Shown in pieces: positions 15,817-23,271 of a DNA stretch of 38,448 nucleotides. The stretch's first letter is position 1, and each line of letters opens with the position of its first letter. The DNA comes from Reyranella sp. (lineage in GTDB: Bacteria > Pseudomonadota > Alphaproteobacteria > Reyranellales > Reyranellaceae): NCBI GenBank assembly GCA_021732285.1, contig JAKFVH010000111.1, positions 1-38,448 of the forward strand, written 5' to 3'. Position numbers and translations under genes: made by a program. The notes beneath the pieces are model-generated. The model had not been told where the DNA came from. It did not search any database and saw only the letters and a list, made by a program, of their open reading frames with translations.

Positions 15817-17565
15817 ATGATGCAGGATCCAGCGGCCGACACTACCCGTCCCGGGAGGGGGATCCGAGATCACGCCGGATTTCTGTGGCGTTTCGTCCGT
15901 TTTGCCCGGCCCTTCTGGTCGGCGGAGCACAAATGGATGAACCGCGGCCGTCTGGCGCTGATCATGGCCATGACGGTTGCGCAGGTTGCGGTTCAGGTCG
16001 GCCTGAATTCCTGGTCGGCGCGGCTCTACAACGCGATTGAAGGCCGCCACCTCGAGGCGTTCGTAGGCCTGATCACGGAATTCGTGCTCCTGCTGCTGGC
16101 CAGCATCCTGGTGTTCTCGATAACGCTTTATACCAAGCGACGCCTGGAATTCGCCTGGCGTGTCTGGATCACCAAGAACACGTTGTCGGTCTGGATGGCG
16201 CAAGGACGACACTATCAGCTCGGCCTGGTCGCGGACGGGCACGGCGACAATCCGGACGGGCGAATCGCCGAAGACATCCGCGTGACGACCGAGTCGGCCG
16301 TCGAGCTGGGCCAGGCCGCGTTCTACTGCACCCTGCTCTTCGGGACATTCGTCGCCGTGCTGTGGAACCTCTCCGGTGTCATCCACGTGGACATCGGCGG
16401 AACGGTCATTCCCATCCCTGGCTTCATGGTCTTCGTCGCCCTCATCTATTCGGCGATCGGCACCAGCCTGGCGCTGTGGGCGGGGTTCCCGCTGGTCGGC
16501 GCCTCCAATCTGCGGCAGACGGTGGAAGCCAATTTCCGGTTTGGCCTGGCGCGTGCCCGGGAATATTCGGAAAGCATCGCCTTGATCGGCGGCGATAGCG
16601 ATGAGCGAAGGCATCTTCAGGAGCTGCTGCGCGGCGTCCGACGGGGCTGGGAGCGCCAGACCTATGGTCTGGTGCGCATCATCGTGTTCACCACGGCGTA
16701 CGGCGTGCTGGCAAACCCGTTTCCGCTTCTTGTCGCGGCGCCGCGCTATATCATGGGGTTCATCTCGCTCGGCACGCTGATGCAGATGGCCCAGGCGTTC
16801 AGCCAAGTCACCGCCGCGCTGGCGTTTCCTGTCGACAATCTCTCCGGCCTCGCCCTGTGGCGGGCCTCCGTCGAGCGCGTGATGGCGCTGCAGGGTGCAC
16901 TGGGTGGGCTCCAGGAGAAACTCGGCACGAACCGCATCGAGGTCGCGCATGAGGGCAATTCGCTGCAGCTCGCCGGCGTGCGCGTGACGGAGCACGATGC
17001 GACGCCGGTGATGAAGGAGATAACGGCCGAGATCAGCCCCGGCGAACATGTGCTGATGCAAGGCAGAACGCCGATCTGCCACAAGCTCATTCTCGCCATT
17101 GCAGGGCTTTGGCCATGGGGCGCCGGAAAAGTGACGCTGCCCGCGGGCGCGACCATGTTCATTGCCACCGACCGGCCCTATCTGCCCGTGGGTCCGTTGG
17201 GCGAAGCGGTTTGCTACCCGATGACCCTCAACGCGTGCGTGCCGGAGGACATCAATTCGGCGTTGCGTCGCGTCGGCCTCGGCGATTGGGCCGGGCACCT
17301 TGGCGTTGTGGAGAATTGGGATTCGGTGTTCTCCGCGGTGCAACAGCAAAGGCTCAGTTTTGCCCGCATGCTGCTTCATCGGCCCGACTGGATTTTGCTC
17401 TCGGAGGCAACGAATGCGCTCGATGCCGCGGCCCAGCGTGACATGGCCGAGTTGCTGATCAAGGAATTGCCGTCGGCCACGATTGTGGCCGTCGGTCGAG
17501 TCGGATTGTCCGACGGATTTTTCCAGCGCGTGCTGCAGGTGGAGGCGGAGACCGCGTCCGGATGA
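15817..17565 (+). CDS. SbmA/YddA-type ABC half-transporter with degenerate ATPase motifs
   Basis: The 582-residue product has an SbmA_BacA/ABC-membrane-2 type membrane domain (about 20-350; six predicted helices; TKRRLEFAWRVWITKNTLSVWM and NPDGRIAEDIRVTTE are family signatures), fused to a nucleotide-binding domain (about 372-578). The NBD is recognisable (LAIAGLWPWGAGKV, DRPYLPVGPLGEAVCYP, QQRLSFARMLLHRPDWILLSEATNALD), but catalytic motifs are lost. Walker A should read G-x-x-G-x-G-K-S and instead reads GRTPICHK (416-423). The signature is FSAVQQ. The Walker B aspartate before Glu530 is Ser529. The switch His is replaced (AVGRVG). The reading frame is intact, so it is probably a functional protein that does not hydrolyse ATP normally. 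Likely inner membrane; substrate unknown. It is followed at 55 bp by the GH1 gene. Confidence 0.85.
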   Translation: MMQDPAADTTRPGRGIRDHAGFLWRFVRFARPFWSAEHKWMNRGRLALIMAMTVAQVAVQVGLNSWSARLYNAIEGRHLEAFVGLITEFVLLLLASILVFSITLYTKRRLEFAWRVWITKNTLSVWMAQGRHYQLGLVADGHGDNPDGRIAEDIRVTTESAVELGQAAFYCTLLFGTFVAVLWNLSGVIHVDIGGTVIPIPGFMVFVALIYSAIGTSLALWAGFPLVGASNLRQTVEANFRFGLARAREYSESIALIGGDSDERRHLQELLRGVRRGWERQTYGLVRIIVFTTAYGVLANPFPLLVAAPRYIMGFISLGTLMQMAQAFSQVTAALAFPVDNLSGLALWRASVERVMALQGALGGLQEKLGTNRIEVAHEGNSLQLAGVRVTEHDATPVMKEITAEISPGEHVLMQGRTPICHKLILAIAGLWPWGAGKVTLPAGATMFIATDRPYLPVGPLGEAVCYPMTLNACVPEDINSALRRVGLGDWAGHLGVVENWDSVFSAVQQQRLSFARMLLHRPDWILLSEATNALDAAAQRDMAELLIKELPSATIVAVGRVGLSDGFFQRVLQVEAETASG

Positions 17566-17593
17566 TTGTCACGCCTAAGGGAGCGGCGTAGCC

Positions 17594-17604
17594 TTCGGCA
17601 AAAT
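17594..17604 (+). promoter_or_regulatory. Second copy of the 11-bp TTCGGCAAAAT motif
   Basis: Identical to 15782-15792. It lies between the ABC-type gene and the GH1 gene, just before the GH1 ribosome binding site. Confidence 0.3.
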
Positions 17605-17620
17605 ATTGGGGGAGTGGCCC

Positions 17621-18991
17621 GTGGGATCTGCTGGAACCGATCGTGACGCTGTGCCGGTCCGCCCCGTGCCTTCCGCCCTGGCGCTGCCGGCATCGTTCAA
17701 GTGGGGCGTCTCCACCGCGGCCTATCAGATCGAGGGGGCCGTCGCCGAGGACGGGCGCGGGCCCAGCATCTGGGACCTGTTCGGCCGACAGGCGGGCCGT
17801 ATCGCCAATGGCGATACCGGCGATGTCGCATGCGACCACTACCATCGCTACAAGGAAGACGTGGCGCTGATGCGCCGCCTCGGCTTGCAGGTCTACCGGT
17901 TTTCCGTGGCCTGGCCGCGCGTGTTGCCGCAAGGGCGCGGCCAGGCCAACAGCCTCGGCCTCGACTTCTATGATCGTCTGATCGACGAACTGCTGCGCAG
18001 CGGCATGGAGCCGTGGTTGTGCCTGTATCATTGGGATCTGCCGCAGGCGTTGGACGATCTTGGCGGCTGGCAGAACCGCGATATCGCGCTTTGGTTCGCC
18101 GACTACGCCGCCCTGATGGCGCGCCGCTATGGCGACCGGGTTCGGCATTTTGCCACGTTCAACGAACCCAACGTGTGCACGCTGTTCGGCTACGGCATGG
18201 GCTGGAACGCACCGGGCATCGCCAACCGGCGGAGCTTCCTGCAGGCCGCTCACCATGTGAACCTGGCGCATGGCGAGGCGGTCCGCACGCTCCGGGCAGC
18301 GGCGCCGGGGGCGCTTCTTGGCGCCATCTACAATCGGCAGGCTGTTCTGCCGATCAGCGCCGCGCCGCAGGATGCGGTGGCGGCGGGTATCCTGGACGCC
18401 TGCTGGAACCGGCTCTATGCCGACCCGCAGTGCCTCGCCGAATATCCAACCGAGCTGGCCGAAGGCTTGCAGGAATTCGTGGCTGCGGGAGACATGGCGC
18501 GCATCGCCCAGCCGATCGACTGGTTGGGCCTCAACCACTATTGCCCGATCTATGCCCGCGCCGATCCGGGCCAGCTCGGTTTTGCCTGGGCCGATGCGCC
18601 GCATGATGTCCCCCTGACCGGCGTCGGCTGGCGCATCGACCCGGACGCGTTCCGCAACGAAGTGATCGCCACGCACCGGCGCTACAAGCTTCCGGTCTAC
18701 ATCACGGAGAACGGCTACGGCGCCCACGAGACGCTGGATGCAGCGGGCGGCGTGAACGACGGCGGGCGCATTGCCTATCTTGCCGACTATACCAAGGCGC
18801 TGGAGCAAGCCGTTGCTGCCGGCGCCGATGTGCGTGGCTATTTTCTCTGGTCGCTCCTGGACAATCTCGAGTGGGGCGCCGGCTACGCCAGCCGCTTTGG
18901 CATCGTCTTCGTCGACTACGCGACCCAGAGGCGTGTTCCCAAGGCGTCCTTCGACTGGTTTGCCGAGTTGATCCGGGCGCAGCACAAATGA
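17621..18991 (+). CDS. GH1 beta-glucosidase
   Basis: The 456-residue product is a canonical glycoside hydrolase family 1 enzyme. It shows N-terminal FKWGVSTAAYQIEGAVAEDG, acid/base Glu182 in TFNEPN, nucleophile Glu363 in YITENGYG and the substrate-site W-x-L-x-DN-x-EW (SLLDNLEWGAGY). Length equals the family norm and there is no signal peptide, so it acts in the cytoplasm on imported beta-glucosides or on glucosylated compounds. I use GTG 17621, preceded by GGGGGAG; TTG 17606 is a possible earlier start. The stop overlaps the next gene (ATGA), coupling it to the GH30 enzyme. Confidence 0.93.
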   Translation: MGSAGTDRDAVPVRPVPSALALPASFKWGVSTAAYQIEGAVAEDGRGPSIWDLFGRQAGRIANGDTGDVACDHYHRYKEDVALMRRLGLQVYRFSVAWPRVLPQGRGQANSLGLDFYDRLIDELLRSGMEPWLCLYHWDLPQALDDLGGWQNRDIALWFADYAALMARRYGDRVRHFATFNEPNVCTLFGYGMGWNAPGIANRRSFLQAAHHVNLAHGEAVRTLRAAAPGALLGAIYNRQAVLPISAAPQDAVAAGILDACWNRLYADPQCLAEYPTELAEGLQEFVAAGDMARIAQPIDWLGLNHYCPIYARADPGQLGFAWADAPHDVPLTGVGWRIDPDAFRNEVIATHRRYKLPVYITENGYGAHETLDAAGGVNDGGRIAYLADYTKALEQAVAAGADVRGYFLWSLLDNLEWGAGYASRFGIVFVDYATQRRVPKASFDWFAELIRAQHK

Positions 18992-20328
18992 TCGAGGGCT
19001 GGGTCACGCGTGATGCCAATTCGTTGCTGCAACCCATGCAGCCGGTGGCATTTTCCAGATCGTCGCCGCAAGAGGCGCTGCCCACGATCGAAATCGACGA
19101 CGGCCGGACTTTTCAGCCGATCGAAGGCTTCGGCTTCGCGCTGACGGGCGGCAGCGCGTACTTGCTGGCAGGGCTTCCGGCGGCAGACCGCTCGGAGCTA
19201 TTGGAGGAGCTGTTCGGTCAGACCGAGGCTTCGGTCGGGCTGAGCTGTCTGCGCCTCAGCATCGGCGCCTCCGATCTCGGCTGGACGGATTTCACCTATT
19301 GGGATCTCGCTCCCGGAACGGCGGACCCTGACCTCGCGCGCTTCAACATCACCGTCTGCGACCCGGAAGTCGTTCCCGTGATGCAGCAGATCTTGCACAT
19401 CAATCCGGCCGTGAAGGTCATCGCTTCGCCGTGGACGGCGCCGCCGTGGATGAAGAGCAACGACAGCTTCATCGCAGGATCGCTGAAGCCGGAATGCTAT
19501 GCGGCGTATGCACGATACTTCGTGAAATACGTGGAAGTGATGCGCGGGCTCGGCATTCATGTCAGCGCGGTGACGCCACAGAATGAGCCGCACAATCCGA
19601 AGAACGAGCCGAGCATGGTGATGACCGCCACCGAACAGGCGGCGTTCATCAAGGGACACCTTGGACCGGCATTGCGCAAGGGCGCGCCCGAAACAGAAAT
19701 ACTCTGCTGGGACCACAATTGCGACGAACCGGAATATCCGCTCGCGGTGCTGGGGGACGCCGGCGCGCGCGCCTATATCGGCGGCGTTGCCTGGCATCTG
19801 TACAACGGATCGCCGGAGGCGATGTCGAAAGTGTGGGCGCACTATCCGGACAAAAAGGTGTACTTCACCGAACAATGGGTTTCCTCGCATGACGATTTCA
19901 TGGGCGCGCTGCGCTGGCACATGAGGAACGTCGTCATCGGTGCCTTGAGGAACTGGAGCCGTACCGCGCTGGAGTGGAATCTCGCCAACGATCCCGAGTT
20001 CGCCTTGCACACGCCGAGCGGCGCCCAGGGCGCCATGGGCGGCGTCACCATCGGACCGACGATCAAGCGAAACCCCGGATACTATCTGATGGCGCACGCG
20101 GCGCGGTTCATCCGGCCGGGGTCGGTGCGGGTTCATTCAAGCGAGGCGGATCAGCTTCCCAACGTGGCTTGCCTGACGCCCGATTCGCGGATGGTCATGG
20201 TGATCATGAATGACGCCGACGGTGCAAGGCGCTTTCGCGTCCAGCACCGAGGTGCTTACGCAACGCTGGAGCTGGGGAAGGGTGACGTCGCGACGCTGCG
20301 ATGGAACGTGGCGACGGCGGCGGCCTAG
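18988..20328 (+). CDS. GH30 family glycosidase (glucosylceramidase-type)
   Basis: The 446-residue product matches glycoside hydrolase family 30: IEGFGFALTGGSAYLLAGL near the N-terminus, RLSIGASDLGWTDFTYWD, SPWTAPPWMKSN, acid/base Glu200 in TPQNEP and nucleophile Glu295 in YFTEQWVSS. A C-terminal beta-sandwich follows (HAARFIRPGSVRVHSS … ATLRWNV). Family enzymes include glucosylceramidases and beta-1,6-glucanases; the exact substrate is not readable. No signal peptide is visible, unusual for many GH30 members and consistent with intracellular work beside the coupled GH1 enzyme. The start ATG 18988 overlaps the GH1 stop. Confidence 0.92.
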   Translation: MIEGWVTRDANSLLQPMQPVAFSRSSPQEALPTIEIDDGRTFQPIEGFGFALTGGSAYLLAGLPAADRSELLEELFGQTEASVGLSCLRLSIGASDLGWTDFTYWDLAPGTADPDLARFNITVCDPEVVPVMQQILHINPAVKVIASPWTAPPWMKSNDSFIAGSLKPECYAAYARYFVKYVEVMRGLGIHVSAVTPQNEPHNPKNEPSMVMTATEQAAFIKGHLGPALRKGAPETEILCWDHNCDEPEYPLAVLGDAGARAYIGGVAWHLYNGSPEAMSKVWAHYPDKKVYFTEQWVSSHDDFMGALRWHMRNVVIGALRNWSRTALEWNLANDPEFALHTPSGAQGAMGGVTIGPTIKRNPGYYLMAHAARFIRPGSVRVHSSEADQLPNVACLTPDSRMVMVIMNDADGARRFRVQHRGAYATLELGKGDVATLRWNVATAAA

Positions 20329-20337
20329 TCGCGGCCC

Positions 20338-20568
20338 TCACGGCGCGTGGTCGGGCGTCACCTGATCTGGATAGACGGCTGTATAGACTCCGCGGTTGAG
20401 CTTCTTTGCGGTGCCGGCCTCCAGGCTCTCCTTGAGCAGGCCCGAGATGCGCAGGCACTCGCCTTCGCTGAAATCCTGCATCAGTCCCATGATTCGCATG
20501 ACGCGACAGATGTCGACCCAATGCACAGGCACTTCCTTCAGTGCGGCAGCCGTTTTAGGTCTAGGCAT
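20338..20568 (-). CDS. Small hypothetical protein
   Basis: From ATG 20568 (RBS GGAAGGAC) the product has 76 residues: a helix-rich body (VHWVDICRVMRIMGLMQDFSEGECLRISGLLKESLEAGTAKKL) ending NRGVYTAVYPDQVTPDHAP. A start 7 codons earlier is possible. It looks helix-turn-helix-like, perhaps a small DNA-binding protein, but I cannot name a family. It is convergent with the GH30 gene at 9 bp. Confidence 0.6.
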   Translation of the reverse strand: MPRPKTAAALKEVPVHWVDICRVMRIMGLMQDFSEGECLRISGLLKESLEAGTAKKLNRGVYTAVYPDQVTPDHAP

Positions 20569-20643
20569 CGTCCTTCCTTCCCTTGGCACATGAGGCGCCG
20601 CCCCATGTTACCCGGACTATGCATGTCTTTCAGTGCGGAAGAG

Positions 20644-20660
20644 TGGTGCCCCGAGACGGA
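20644..20660. repeat. Attachment-site copy (tRNA-Thr 3' end), outer left
   Basis: TGGTGCCCCGAGACGGA is identical to the 3' end of the tRNA-Thr gene (31334-31350) and to 22117-22133. The copies at 20644 and 22117 share two further bases (CT). It marks the outer left boundary of the island. Confidence 0.85.
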
Positions 20661-20830
20661 CTCTAGCATCCCATGTATACCAACGCGGTATGCAATATTG
20701 GGACCCGAAAGCTTGCTGCTGAATTTCAGGGCTTTCCGACGAAGGTGTCCCACCCCGGCCGGCGCGCTGCCGCGCAGAACTGTGCTCGCGGCAAAGTTGA
20801 TCGGTTGGCCGTCGCGCTAGAGCCGACGAG

Positions 20831-21094
20831 CTACGGCTGACCGAGACCGGCCGCGCGCAATACCTGTTCGTTCGGGCCGCTGTCAGTGCAACAATCGGCG
20901 ATCTTGCCATTGATCACCACTGCCGGTACTCGCCTCACCCCGTACTGCTTCGCCTTGGCAGCGGCGGCTGCTTGATTCATGTTCAGCACTTCGACCTCGC
21001 ACGACGAACAGGCCACGCGCCTTATCATCGCGACCGTCTCGTCACAAAGAGAGCAACCTGCGGTAAAGACCTCAATCTTCCTCTTGGTCGCCAT
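20831..21094 (-). CDS. Thioredoxin-like small protein of the mer-like operon
   Basis: The 87-residue product has a thioredoxin fold: KIEVFTAGCSLCDETV with redox pair Cys14-x-x-Cys17, the cis-Pro segment RRVPAVVINGK (Pro57) and a second Cys pair Cys68-Cys69. It resembles the small thioredoxin/glutaredoxin-like proteins often found beside MerR-type regulators and MerC-like transporters. It may reduce or pass on metal; this role is inferred. Start ATG 21094 overlaps the stop of the transporter gene (TAATG), so translation is coupled. Start chosen over GTG 21121 because of this coupling. Confidence 0.82.
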   Translation of the reverse strand: MATKRKIEVFTAGCSLCDETVAMIRRVACSSCEVEVLNMNQAAAAAKAKQYGVRRVPAVVINGKIADCCTDSGPNEQVLRAAGLGQP

Positions 21095-21516
21095 TATCTG
21101 ACCTCCGTCGTTTGCCCACACTCACAGTCGCTGCGAGGCGCGTCGGCGAATCGCCTCACTGGCAAAAGCGGAGCGGCCAGAAAGAGCGCTGCCGCGCCAT
21201 ACGTGACTATTTCGCTGTCTAGCGCGAACTTGCCGACCAGCAACAGCACGCCGGCCACAGAGCCAACGGCCACTGGGAGAAGCGAATGCCGCACGCGCGC
21301 TTTCCACGTCAGTGCAGCAATGGCCACGCCAATGAACGTTGCGGTAACCGGCAGAAGATAGGGCGTGTAGTCAACGAATCCGACGCCCACCGCACCAAGC
21401 GCGGCGCTGTAGACTGGCCAGCACAATGGACACGTGAGTTTCGGGAGCAACCCGAGCAGGGCTGCGGACACAGACCCGACAAACCCGGCTGATCGAACGC
21501 TTGATGCGCGATCCAT
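21094..21516 (-). CDS. MerC-like membrane protein (putative heavy-metal transporter)
   Basis: The 140-residue product has four predicted membrane segments (about 12-28, 33-50, 55-72, 85-115). A Cys pair lies in the first loop (KLTCPLCWPVYSAALGAVGVGF, Cys29 and Cys32), the layout of MerC/MerT-like mercuric ion uptake proteins, and a C-terminal CEC triad (SDCECGQ) could bind metal. The start at ATG 21516 shares its A with the regulator's stop TGA. The metal cannot be decided from the sequence; mercury is the default for this family. Confidence 0.72.
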   Translation of the reverse strand: MDRASSVRSAGFVGSVSAALLGLLPKLTCPLCWPVYSAALGAVGVGFVDYTPYLLPVTATFIGVAIAALTWKARVRHSLLPVAVGSVAGVLLLVGKFALDSEIVTYGAAALFLAAPLLPVRRFADAPRSDCECGQTTEVR

Positions 21517-21941
21517 CACGGAACCTTATCGTTGGCATCGAGTGACGACAAGATTGGGCAATCATTGAGAGGCAATGAACCGCCGTCACACGAAGCTGCA
21601 ATCTTGACGAGCGCTGACTTCATCTTGGTAAGGGTACTGATCTTGCGGTCGATGTCCGCGATCTTCTCCGTCGCCCGGGCCTTCACCATGCCGCACGTGC
21701 TGTCCGAAGCGCTGCGCAATGCCAGAAGGCTCCCGATCTCCTCCAGTGTAAAGCCAAGCGATTGAGCCAATCTGATGAAGCGAACACGGCGAGCCTCTTC
21801 GGCCGAGTACATCCTGTATCCGGAGGCACTACGAGCCGGCGCGGGCAACAAGCCGCGCTGCTCGTAGAACCGAATGGTCTCGCGCTTGACACCACTAGCA
21901 CTGGCGAGCTTCGCAATCGTGAGACTGCCCACTTGATTCAT
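21516..21941 (-). CDS. MerR-family metal-responsive regulator
   Basis: The 141-residue product has a MerR winged-helix N-terminus (LTIAKLASASGVKRETIRFYEQRGLL, then SGYRMYSAEEARRVRFIRLAQSLGFTLEEIGSLL) and a long dimer helix. The metal-site cysteines are Cys83 (STCGMV), Cys118 (ASCDGG) and Cys128 (NDCPIL), with a CPIL-x-SL ending close to mercury-type MerR. The Cys118-Cys128 spacing is one residue longer than the 117/126 pair I recall for Tn501 MerR, so zinc, lead or another soft metal is possible. It is the first gene of a three-gene coupled operon and lies directly next to its own promoter, implying autoregulation. Confidence 0.88.
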   Translation of the reverse strand: MNQVGSLTIAKLASASGVKRETIRFYEQRGLLPAPARSASGYRMYSAEEARRVRFIRLAQSLGFTLEEIGSLLALRSASDSTCGMVKARATEKIADIDRKISTLTKMKSALVKIAASCDGGSLPLNDCPILSSLDANDKVP

Positions 21942-21947
21942 GACCCA

Positions 21948-21979
21948 AAGTTACACCCGGTAGCTTAGTACAGGGTCAA
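21948..21979 (-). promoter_or_regulatory. MerR-type promoter/operator
   Basis: On the minus strand TTGACC (-35, 21979-21974) and TAACTT (-10, 21953-21948) are 20 bp apart, the over-long spacing typical of MerR-activated promoters. The spacer is a dyad, CCC-x-GTA-N6-TAC-x-GGG (21956-21975). The -10 ends only 6 bp before the ATG of the regulator, so the transcript is probably leaderless. Confidence 0.78.
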
Positions 21980-22068
21980 GCGCCAAATCGATGCAGTGTT
22001 GGCGCGTTCCATTGCCCACTTTGTATAGGCCTTCGAGGCAGGTGTGTCCCACCGCGTCGCCCCCAACG

Positions 22069-22089
22069 CAGAATTGCCCTGCAATTCTG
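22069..22089. repeat. 9-bp perfect inverted repeat near the inner left attachment site
   Basis: CAGAATTGC-CCT-GCAATTCTG forms a dyad 28 bp left of the attachment copy at 22117. It could be a protein-binding site of the island or a hairpin end of the mini-island. Confidence 0.5.
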
Positions 22090-22116
22090 AACCTTTGAGG
22101 GGGTGCGAAAAGAGTT

Positions 22117-22133
22117 TGGTGCCCCGAGACGGA
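22117..22133. repeat. Attachment-site copy (tRNA-Thr 3' end), inner
   Basis: Identical 17-bp copy of the tRNA-Thr 3' end. It separates the mer-like mini-island (left) from the 9.2-kb segment (right) and so acts as a shared internal boundary of two tandem insertions. Confidence 0.85.
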
Positions 22134-22170
22134 CTACCGCAAGCGAGCAAGATCAATCACTTGCTATCGG

Positions 22171-22227
22171 GTGCGACAGACAAGCCGCGCACCCTTTTGC
22201 AGGGCTTTGCAGCGTCCTCTGTCGCAC
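22171..22227. repeat. Arm-type site candidates, left end (inverted pair of a 10-mer)
   Basis: GTGCGACAGA (22171-22180) and its complement TCTGTCGCAC (22218-22227) lie 37 bp apart just inside the attachment copy. The same 10-mer occurs twice at the right end of the segment (31262 and 31283). This matches integrase arm-binding sites. Confidence 0.55.
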
Positions 22228-22251
22228 TTTTGAGAGTCGGCCTGGCACCAC

Positions 22252-22419
22252 GTCTCCGCCGAACTACGTCGTGACATCGCATTGGCCTACTACGCCGGCA
22301 TGCGTATCGGCGACATCGTCACCGTTCAATGGTCAGCGTAAGACGGCGCCGTGCTTACTTGGCGCTAGAGCAAGACCGGCCACTGGGTCCATGTCCGAGC
22401 AGCGATGTCTCTACAGGAC
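22252..22419 (+). pseudogene. Tyrosine recombinase remnant, central part
   Basis: In one frame the translation reads AELRRDIALAYYAGMRIGD, then IVTVQWSA, stop, DGAVLTWR, stop, SKTGHWVHVRAA. This is the core of a phage-type integrase with catalytic Arg (GMRIGD) and hairpin Lys (SKTG). Two in-frame stop codons (TAA where Tyr is expected, TAG where Gln is expected) prove decay. The N-terminal domain and the C-terminal H-x-x-R/Tyr part are missing here. The latter is found at 30938-31257, so these look like two halves of one gene. Confidence 0.82.
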
Positions 22420-22450
22420 GTGTTTCACATTCAGATGGTGAAGAACTCTG

Positions 22451-22482
22451 AAAAGAAAACGCCGGCAGTGGGGCCGCCGGCG
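22451..22482 (-). terminator. Rho-independent terminator downstream of the secreted helical protein gene
   Basis: On the minus strand CGCCGGC and GCCGGCG (22460-22482) form a 7-bp GC stem, followed by TTTTCTTTT (22459-22451). It lies 27 bp after the stop of the gene at 22509-23201. Confidence 0.85.
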
Positions 22483-22508
22483 TCAAGTTGGAGGGGGCGT
22501 CGGGTCGT

Positions 22509-23201
22509 TCAGGTGGTGGGCTTGGCCGGTGCCAGCACTTGGTGCAGGTCGCCGACCGTGGACTCGAGGTCCTTGAGCCACTTCTGTAGCGCCTCGATCG
22601 CGCCCTGGTGGTAGCCCGCCAGCACCATCTCCGACATCGCGGTCTGGCGCATCCTCAGGTTCTCGAGCGCCGAGCCGAGCTTGGTCTTCATGTCGGCCAT
22701 CGCCGCGGCGGTGGCGTCGGCATTCTGCAGGATGGCGTCCCAGGCGTTGAGGATGGCCTGGCGGTCGCCCTCGTCGATGACGTTGGGCGCCATGTCGGCG
22801 ACGCGCTTGCGGTGCACGGTGGCGGCGTTGCGCAGCGCCTGGAGCTGGCCCGCGACGTCGCCAGTCGGCTTCAGCCGGTCGGCGATGTCGCCCAGCACCT
22901 TGGCCGCGCTCTCGACCTCGGCGCGGGCGTCGGCCGGCGTCTTCTGCGCCGCCGAGCGCAGCTTCTGCACCAGCTCGTCGGCGATCTTGAGGTCCTGTGC
23001 CAGCTTCTCGAATATCTTGCCGAGCTCGCCTTTCAGCGGGACCTCGGGCGCCGCCTTGCTCATTGGCGCCGGCATCGGCACAACCCTGGACGGCGGCGAC
23101 GCGATCTGCTGCGCCGACACCGTCATCGGCGCGAGGCAGCCCACCGCCACCATGGCGAGGGCGAGACGCACGCTGGGGGTAGAGAGGGAGAGAGACTGCA
23201 T
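22509..23201 (-). CDS. Secreted helical protein of unknown function
   Basis: The 230-residue product has a signal peptide (about 1-30, ending VSAQQ), a Pro-rich spacer and then almost continuous helix (GKIFEKLAQDLKIADELVQKL, LGDIADRLKPTGDVAGQLQALRNAATVHRKRVADM, ATAAAMADMKTKLGSALENLRMRQTAMSEMV), suggesting a periplasmic coiled-coil or helical bundle. No family recognised. RBS AAAGGAAACC precedes the ATG. It lies 70 bp downstream of the DUF4407 gene on the same strand and has its own terminator, so the two are likely an operon acting together at the envelope. Confidence 0.78.
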   Translation of the reverse strand: MQSLSLSTPSVRLALAMVAVGCLAPMTVSAQQIASPPSRVVPMPAPMSKAAPEVPLKGELGKIFEKLAQDLKIADELVQKLRSAAQKTPADARAEVESAAKVLGDIADRLKPTGDVAGQLQALRNAATVHRKRVADMAPNVIDEGDRQAILNAWDAILQNADATAAAMADMKTKLGSALENLRMRQTAMSEMVLAGYHQGAIEALQKWLKDLESTVGDLHQVLAPAKPTT

Positions 23202-23271
23202 GACTGGTTTCCTTTCTCTGACTGCTGTTGAGACTCTGACTGCTACGTGGGGGACCTATCCTTCCCCCTGC

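Noticed and set aside
20644-22133. CRISPR or insertion sequence explanation for the repeated 17-mer
   Set aside because: Three widely spaced copies, one being the end of a tRNA gene, fit attachment sites. There are no spacers, transposase or terminal inverted repeats.
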